From Brevibacillus fortis (GTDB lineage: Bacteria; Bacillota; Bacilli; Brevibacillales; Brevibacillaceae), in the NCBI RefSeq assembly GCF_003013395.1, contig NZ_PXZM01000003.1, positions 62,001 through 126,000 of the forward strand: a stretch of 64,000 bases of DNA. Direction: 5' to 3'. The notes beneath the pieces were generated by a model. That model saw only the letters and a list, made by a program, of their open reading frames with translations, searched no databases and was not told the DNA's origin. Shown in pieces: positions 60,197 to 64,000 of this stretch (within the stretch, counting starts at the first letter, position 1; the number at the start of each line of letters is the position of its first letter). The position numbers and the translations under genes were made by a program.

Positions 60197-61045
60197 TTAA
60201 ATATGCAGTTGAATCCGATTGCCGGAAGGATCCTCCGTAACAAAATGGCCGCTCTCCTCCTGAACAGATGCACCGATTTCTCTTAACTGAGCTATTACAC
60301 GATTTCTCGCTTCCTCATTCGAGAGCACCAGAACAAACGATTCAAGTCCTGCACTGTTCGGATGTGGCGGTGGAGCACCGACATCCGCCCATGTATTCAA
60401 CCCGATATGATGATGGTATTTACCCGTGGAGATGAACAGTGCTTGAGCTCCATATCGGTTCACTACCTCAAAGCCAAGTCCGTTGGTATAAAACTGTTCC
60501 GCTTCATTCAACTTCGATACATGCAGATGAATATGTCCCATGATGGTACCAGCAGGCAGACCCTTCCACGCAGTCTGTTCCCCGCTAGACAACAAATCTG
60601 TAAAATCCAATGGATCTGTTGCCATGTCTACGGTGCTTCCATGCCAACTCCAACTACCAGGATCACGATCAGCATAAATTTCAATTCCATTTCCATCCGG
60701 GTCCGATAAATATAAGGCTTCACTAACAAGATGATCCGAGGACCCGATGCGCAAATTCAACGCAGAGAAGTGTCGCACAATGCTAGCCAAATCTGAGCGT
60801 TTTGGCAGCAAAAGCGCAAAATGATACAAACCTGTCGTATGATTTTGTTTTGGTAATGCGGCATGGAGTTGTTCGATGGAAAGTAATGCTGTTTTGCCGT
60901 CAGCAGTCAATTCCGCTTTTGTTGCAGATTGGTTCAAAATTTGGAAACCGATAACCTCCTGATAATAAGCCAGGGATCGATCCAAGTTTTGCACCTTGAG
61001 GTTGACTTGTTGGACAAACGTATTCGGACTTTGATGAAAATTCAT
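60197..61045 (-). CDS. VOC-family ring-cleavage dioxygenase-like protein (CatE/YfiE type)
   Basis: The 282-aa protein has two vicinal-oxygen-chelate modules (about 8-130 and 160-282). Candidate metal ligands are HFALLLP near 93, HIHLHVSKL near 170, HHIGLNTW near 232 and the late EDPSGNRIQLHI. Length and layout resemble CatE of Bacillus, a catechol-2,3-dioxygenase; glyoxalase-type or other VOC activity cannot be ruled out. The ATG at 61045 has GAGGAGGG upstream; the frame extends to 61105. Single gene; an inverted repeat at 61155-61171 upstream may be its operator. Confidence 0.85.
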   Translation of the reverse strand: MNFHQSPNTFVQQVNLKVQNLDRSLAYYQEVIGFQILNQSATKAELTADGKTALLSIEQLHAALPKQNHTTGLYHFALLLPKRSDLASIVRHFSALNLRIGSSDHLVSEALYLSDPDGNGIEIYADRDPGSWSWHGSTVDMATDPLDFTDLLSSGEQTAWKGLPAGTIMGHIHLHVSKLNEAEQFYTNGLGFEVVNRYGAQALFISTGKYHHHIGLNTWADVGAPPPHPNSAGLESFVLVLSNEEARNRVIAQLREIGASVQEESGHFVTEDPSGNRIQLHI

Positions 61046-61154
61046 GAGTGTGTCCCTCCTCGTTTTATCAAATGGCGTTCTTCTGACTACTCTCAAGCTG
61101 ACCATAAAAAACCGTCTTTATGCAGTTATGAATTTGCAATCAAAAACTTACTTT

Positions 61155-61171
61155 TAGTAATAGGGTTACTA
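61155..61171. promoter_or_regulatory. Inverted repeat upstream of the VOC gene
   Basis: TAGTAA-TAGGG-TTACTA is a 6-bp-arm palindrome in the divergent intergenic region, about 110 bp before the VOC start. Candidate repressor site; the binding protein is unknown. Confidence 0.4.
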
Positions 61172-61214
61172 TAATGCATTGCATGCCGATTGTCACGAAA
61201 AATCCTTGGCAAAC

Positions 61215-61240
61215 AAAAAAGCGGTACATCGCTTTTTTTT
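61215..61240. terminator. Short hairpin with T-run in the VOC-MFS intergenic region
   Basis: AAAAAAGCG and CGCTTTTTT form a 9-bp stem, only four pairs of it non-AT-run, with eight T following on the plus strand. It could be a leader terminator, but no transcript is obvious upstream of it. Confidence 0.4.
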
Positions 61241-61332
61241 GACGTCCTTTTTCAGATCGCTTTCTCCACGATTTCTGGAATGATACCCAAGGCTGGGGCA
61301 TTTCCTTCAATTCCGTACATATATTTCAGTAA

Positions 61333-61359
61333 TTTCAGTATTGACTAAAATAACTGAAA
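61333..61359 (+). promoter_or_regulatory. Promoter/operator region of the MFS-M14 operon
   Basis: TTTCAGT occurs at 61324-61330 and 61333-61339, and its complement ACTGAAA at 61353-61359. The -35-like TTGACT (61341-61346) lies between them. A weak -10 (TAAGAT or GATAAT) follows. The arrangement suits repression by a dimer covering the -35. Confidence 0.45.
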
Positions 61360-61403
61360 ATAACTAAGATAATACACATAATACATCTTAGGAGGTGATG
61401 TAC

Positions 61404-62597
61404 ATGAAAAAGGCTGCTTCGATCAGTGCTATGCTCTTATTTGTCACTACGCTCGTAGGGGTTCTTGGCTCGTACAGCATCATTATGGCACTACCACTTA
61501 TTGGAGAGGAATTTCATCTGAATCCAGTGGAGCAAGGTGCGATCGTGAGTGCTTATTTTTTGGGCTTCGCGATTTTTACCATTCCAGGAGGGATCATTGC
61601 TGATAAACGAGGATCGAAGCAGATTATTGTGATCAGCTTGGTACTGTGGGCAATATTGACTGCGCTTACAGGGGCGGTCACAGGTTTTGCAGCCTTACTC
61701 GTTGTCCGTGTTTTGTTGGGGTTTATCGATGCCCCACTTCTGCCTGCTATGTTAAAAGCAATTGCCGAACGAACACCTGCAAACATCCGTACGACCACAT
61801 TATCCATTGTTTCATCAGCCGAACCAATTGGGACTGGACTTGCCCCTTTTCTAGTAGCACCATTGATTGCGATACTGGGATGGCAGGAAGCTGCTTTTGT
61901 TACTGCATCAATCGGCCTTCTCTTGGCCCCCATTCTCTGGATATTCCTTCCCCGTCCTTTCGTAATTAAACAACCTTCATGCTCAGCATCAAAGTCGAAA
62001 CCTACCCCTTTCATGTCTCTTTTTCGTAACGGGTATTTGTGGAAACTAACAAGTATGCTCTGCGGAATTCAAATCGTGATGATTGGATGCTTGACATGGG
62101 TACCTACCTACTTAACAACTGAAAAACATCTCGCTATTACCCAATCAGGCTTATACGCATCGCTTCCTCTTCTCATTTCCATGCTTGGTAATTTGGCTGG
62201 CGGTTGGTTGTTTGACCGTTATTTTCATCGAAAGTTTCGAATGATGGTCATTCCGTCCCTTTTGTTCTCAACGATTTTCCTTACGCTCATGATCCTATCT
62301 GAAAATGTCAATCTGTTTCTGTTGTTTGAGTCGATCTCTTTGTTTTTTCTCTCCCTTACCACTCAACCCATTCTTGGACTTACCATGCGTATCATTCCCT
62401 CAGATGCTTTAGGCACTGCTAGTGGCATTCTGTTAACCGGAGGAAAACTGGCAAGTATTCTTACACCAATCGCGATGGGCGCATTCATTCAGGCGTTCTC
62501 CTTTCAAGCCGGTTTTGCCCTATTGCTAGTAGGTGCAGGAATCGCTTTTGTTTCTTCTTTTCTCATCCATCTCAAAAGGAGTGAGGAGCTTGACTGA
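61404..62597 (+). CDS. MFS transporter, anion:cation symporter-like
   Basis: The 397-aa protein has twelve membrane segments; the loop after helix 2 reads GGIIADKRGSKQI and the helix 4-5 region has IDAPLLPAMLKAIAERTPANIR, as in the ACS/glucarate-type uptake group. It may import a small organic acid or peptide-like compound. The ATG at 61404 follows AGGAGGTG by 6 bases; GTG and ATG codons just upstream overlap that site. It overlaps the M14 peptidase gene by eight bases, so transporter and hydrolase are translationally coupled and likely act on the same compound. Confidence 0.88.
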   Translation: MKKAASISAMLLFVTTLVGVLGSYSIIMALPLIGEEFHLNPVEQGAIVSAYFLGFAIFTIPGGIIADKRGSKQIIVISLVLWAILTALTGAVTGFAALLVVRVLLGFIDAPLLPAMLKAIAERTPANIRTTTLSIVSSAEPIGTGLAPFLVAPLIAILGWQEAAFVTASIGLLLAPILWIFLPRPFVIKQPSCSASKSKPTPFMSLFRNGYLWKLTSMLCGIQIVMIGCLTWVPTYLTTEKHLAITQSGLYASLPLLISMLGNLAGGWLFDRYFHRKFRMMVIPSLLFSTIFLTLMILSENVNLFLLFESISLFFLSLTTQPILGLTMRIIPSDALGTASGILLTGGKLASILTPIAMGAFIQAFSFQAGFALLLVGAGIAFVSSFLIHLKRSEELD

Positions 62598-63975
62598 TTT
62601 CATACAAAAACTGCTGCAAGACATGCCTGATTTCTCACATTTTCGAACGATTGAGGAATTGGACACCTCTTCCCGTGAATTAGCAGCCGCCTATCCACAT
62701 CTTGTTACCCTCAGTACCGTTGGTCACTCTACTGACGGACACCCAATCCTCATGCTGCGAATCGGAAATGGCCAGCATCGCGCGCTGTTCGTCGGTTGTC
62801 CGCATCCAAATGAGCCGATTGGAGCTCTATCCCTAGAGTACCTCAGCAAGAAGCTATGTGAGGACACTGCCCTATTAGAGCAAATGGATTATACCTTTTA
62901 TATCATCAAAGAAATCGATGTAGATGGTTGCCGATTGAATGAAGGATGGTACGGAGGCCCTTTTTCTCCAGACCGTTACATCCGCAGCTACTATCGTCCC
63001 AGTATGCTCGAACAAGTTGAATGGACATTCCCATATGCGCATAAAACGTTCAGCTTCAGTGAGCCCATTCCTGAAACCGTAGCATTTATGCGGGCGATTG
63101 ATGAAGCCAAGCCGCATTTCCTCAACAGCATGCATAGCTCCGATCAAACCGGAACGTTTTATTATGTATCGACTCCTCTTCCCGACGCATTGTGCCAACA
63201 GATCATTAAACTGACGCATGATCATCAATTACCGTTGATGATCGGCGAACCGGAAGCGCCATTCATGCCACCTATCCAAGACGGTTTTTATCAGCTGCCT
63301 GAGCTGTCTGCTATGTATGATTACTACGAAAGTATCCTGCCTACTGGAGAAGACCCTGCCAAAGCAATCCTCATGGGGGGCTCGTCCCGCGATTATGCTG
63401 GGGCACGTTACCATACCTTTTGCCTTGTTTCGGAATTATCGTTGTTTACGGATCCAAGGATGGAAGATAAATCTGAAACCACTCATAGCTACAAGGAAGC
63501 TATGCTGGACATAGCGAAACTGGAAGGGGAACAGATTGCTTTTTTATCCAAACAGTACCAAAGCGCACAGGCATTTATAACGGTACCAACCAGATTTCAG
63601 CGATCTGTAGAGGATTTTCTGATCGGGATGGAGGAATCTCGATCCCATCATGTAAAATTAGCGGAAAGTGATGCAGCATTGTCGCGCTTCGCAACAGTAG
63701 CTGAAATGTTTGACTTGAGACTACGCACTCTATGGAGCTCTCTATGCTGCTGCAGTATGCTGATTCGCATGCTGGATGCCCAGCCCGAAAACATCACCCT
63801 TTCAGAGATTCGAGCAGATTCAGAAAAATGGCTGGATCAAGGCTTACAAGAGCTACTCTCCTTTTTTAACTGGTCGATGCGTCCTTTGCGCGAATTGTGC
63901 GGGGTCCAGTTAGGTTCTGCCTTGATGATCATGGAATTCCTTCGTCAAACCCATGAAAGCACCGCCACGCACTAA
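62590..63975 (+). CDS. M14-family zinc carboxypeptidase-like protein
   Basis: The 461-aa protein has an M14-type metal site: VGCPHPNEPIGA (His and Glu ligands, near residue 82), MHSSDQTGTFYY (third ligand His near 178) and a late SELSLF glutamate candidate near 285. The usual M14 carboxypeptidase core ends around residue 310; the last 150 residues are helical and not recognised. No signal peptide, so it should act in the cytoplasm on something imported by the coupled MFS protein, such as an amide- or peptide-linked amino acid. TTG at 62590 is chosen as start because AAAAGGAG lies upstream; the frame is open to 62533. Confidence 0.85.
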   Translation: MTDFIQKLLQDMPDFSHFRTIEELDTSSRELAAAYPHLVTLSTVGHSTDGHPILMLRIGNGQHRALFVGCPHPNEPIGALSLEYLSKKLCEDTALLEQMDYTFYIIKEIDVDGCRLNEGWYGGPFSPDRYIRSYYRPSMLEQVEWTFPYAHKTFSFSEPIPETVAFMRAIDEAKPHFLNSMHSSDQTGTFYYVSTPLPDALCQQIIKLTHDHQLPLMIGEPEAPFMPPIQDGFYQLPELSAMYDYYESILPTGEDPAKAILMGGSSRDYAGARYHTFCLVSELSLFTDPRMEDKSETTHSYKEAMLDIAKLEGEQIAFLSKQYQSAQAFITVPTRFQRSVEDFLIGMEESRSHHVKLAESDAALSRFATVAEMFDLRLRTLWSSLCCCSMLIRMLDAQPENITLSEIRADSEKWLDQGLQELLSFFNWSMRPLRELCGVQLGSALMIMEFLRQTHESTATH

Positions 63976-64000
63976 AATAATGTATGACGTGAGCGCCTGT

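Overview
The window reads as a chromosomal segment of a Gram-positive, low-to-mid GC Firmicute. The best fit is the genus Brevibacillus (Paenibacillaceae): strong AGGAGG-type ribosome binding sites, frequent TTG/GTG starts, a T-box in front of tyrS, and at the left edge a nonribosomal peptide synthetase operon laid out like the tyrocidine operon (tycA, tycB, start of tycC). The species is inferred, not shown. No rRNA, tRNA, insertion sequence, prophage or CRISPR array was seen.

Left part (1-19.3 kb, mostly minus strand): tycC (5' end only), tycB (3 modules plus terminal epimerase) and tycA (A-T-E), read right to left from a 0.78 kb gene-free upstream region. Next come an AI-2E-family permease, a DinB-like protein and a MarR-MFS efflux pair. 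19.3-25.4 kb: a probable truncated remnant, a MerR-MFS pair, tyrS with a tyrosine T-box and a clear sigma-A promoter, and an ABC-F protein behind a transcription attenuator with a leader ORF.

25.4-35.3 kb is an accessory patch: a SUFU-domain protein with an unrecognised 554-aa partner, an RNA-repair pair (kinase-HD plus RNA ligase), an unrecognised 272-aa protein, SelO, a GC-rich PrmC-like methyltransferase that looks foreign, an ArsR/SRPBCC pair with tandem operators, and a small lipoprotein. 35.5-45.2 kb holds a dipeptide/oligopeptide ABC operon (A-B-C-D-F plus M20 dipeptidase). Its permease carries an inserted Ig-like (Big_2) region. It is divergent from an unusual sigma-54-type activator (GAFRGA instead of GAFTGA, winged helix instead of Fis), and a sigma-54-like promoter lies in front of the transporter operon.

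45.3-48.6 kb: an NrnB-like DHH phosphoesterase, a RibD-like reductase and a second, Lsa-type ABC-F gene with its own attenuator. 48.8-59.2 kb is a fatty/branched acyl-CoA degradation region in two minus-strand operons, each preceded by a -24/-12 sigma-54 promoter and by TTTACA-TGTAAA palindromes. The gene for a CBS/PAS/AAA+/Fis activator sits between them and is the obvious candidate regulator. One acyl-CoA synthetase in the second operon is broken by a frameshift. 59.4-64 kb: a secreted protein with four P-x-G-W repeats, a VOC (CatE-like) dioxygenase-family protein, and an MFS-M14 peptidase operon.

The most unusual items are the Ig-domain-bearing DppC permease with its GAFRGA regulator, the two-operon sigma-54 acyl-CoA regulon with shared palindromes, the kinase-HD/RNA ligase pair, and the two independently attenuated ABC-F genes.
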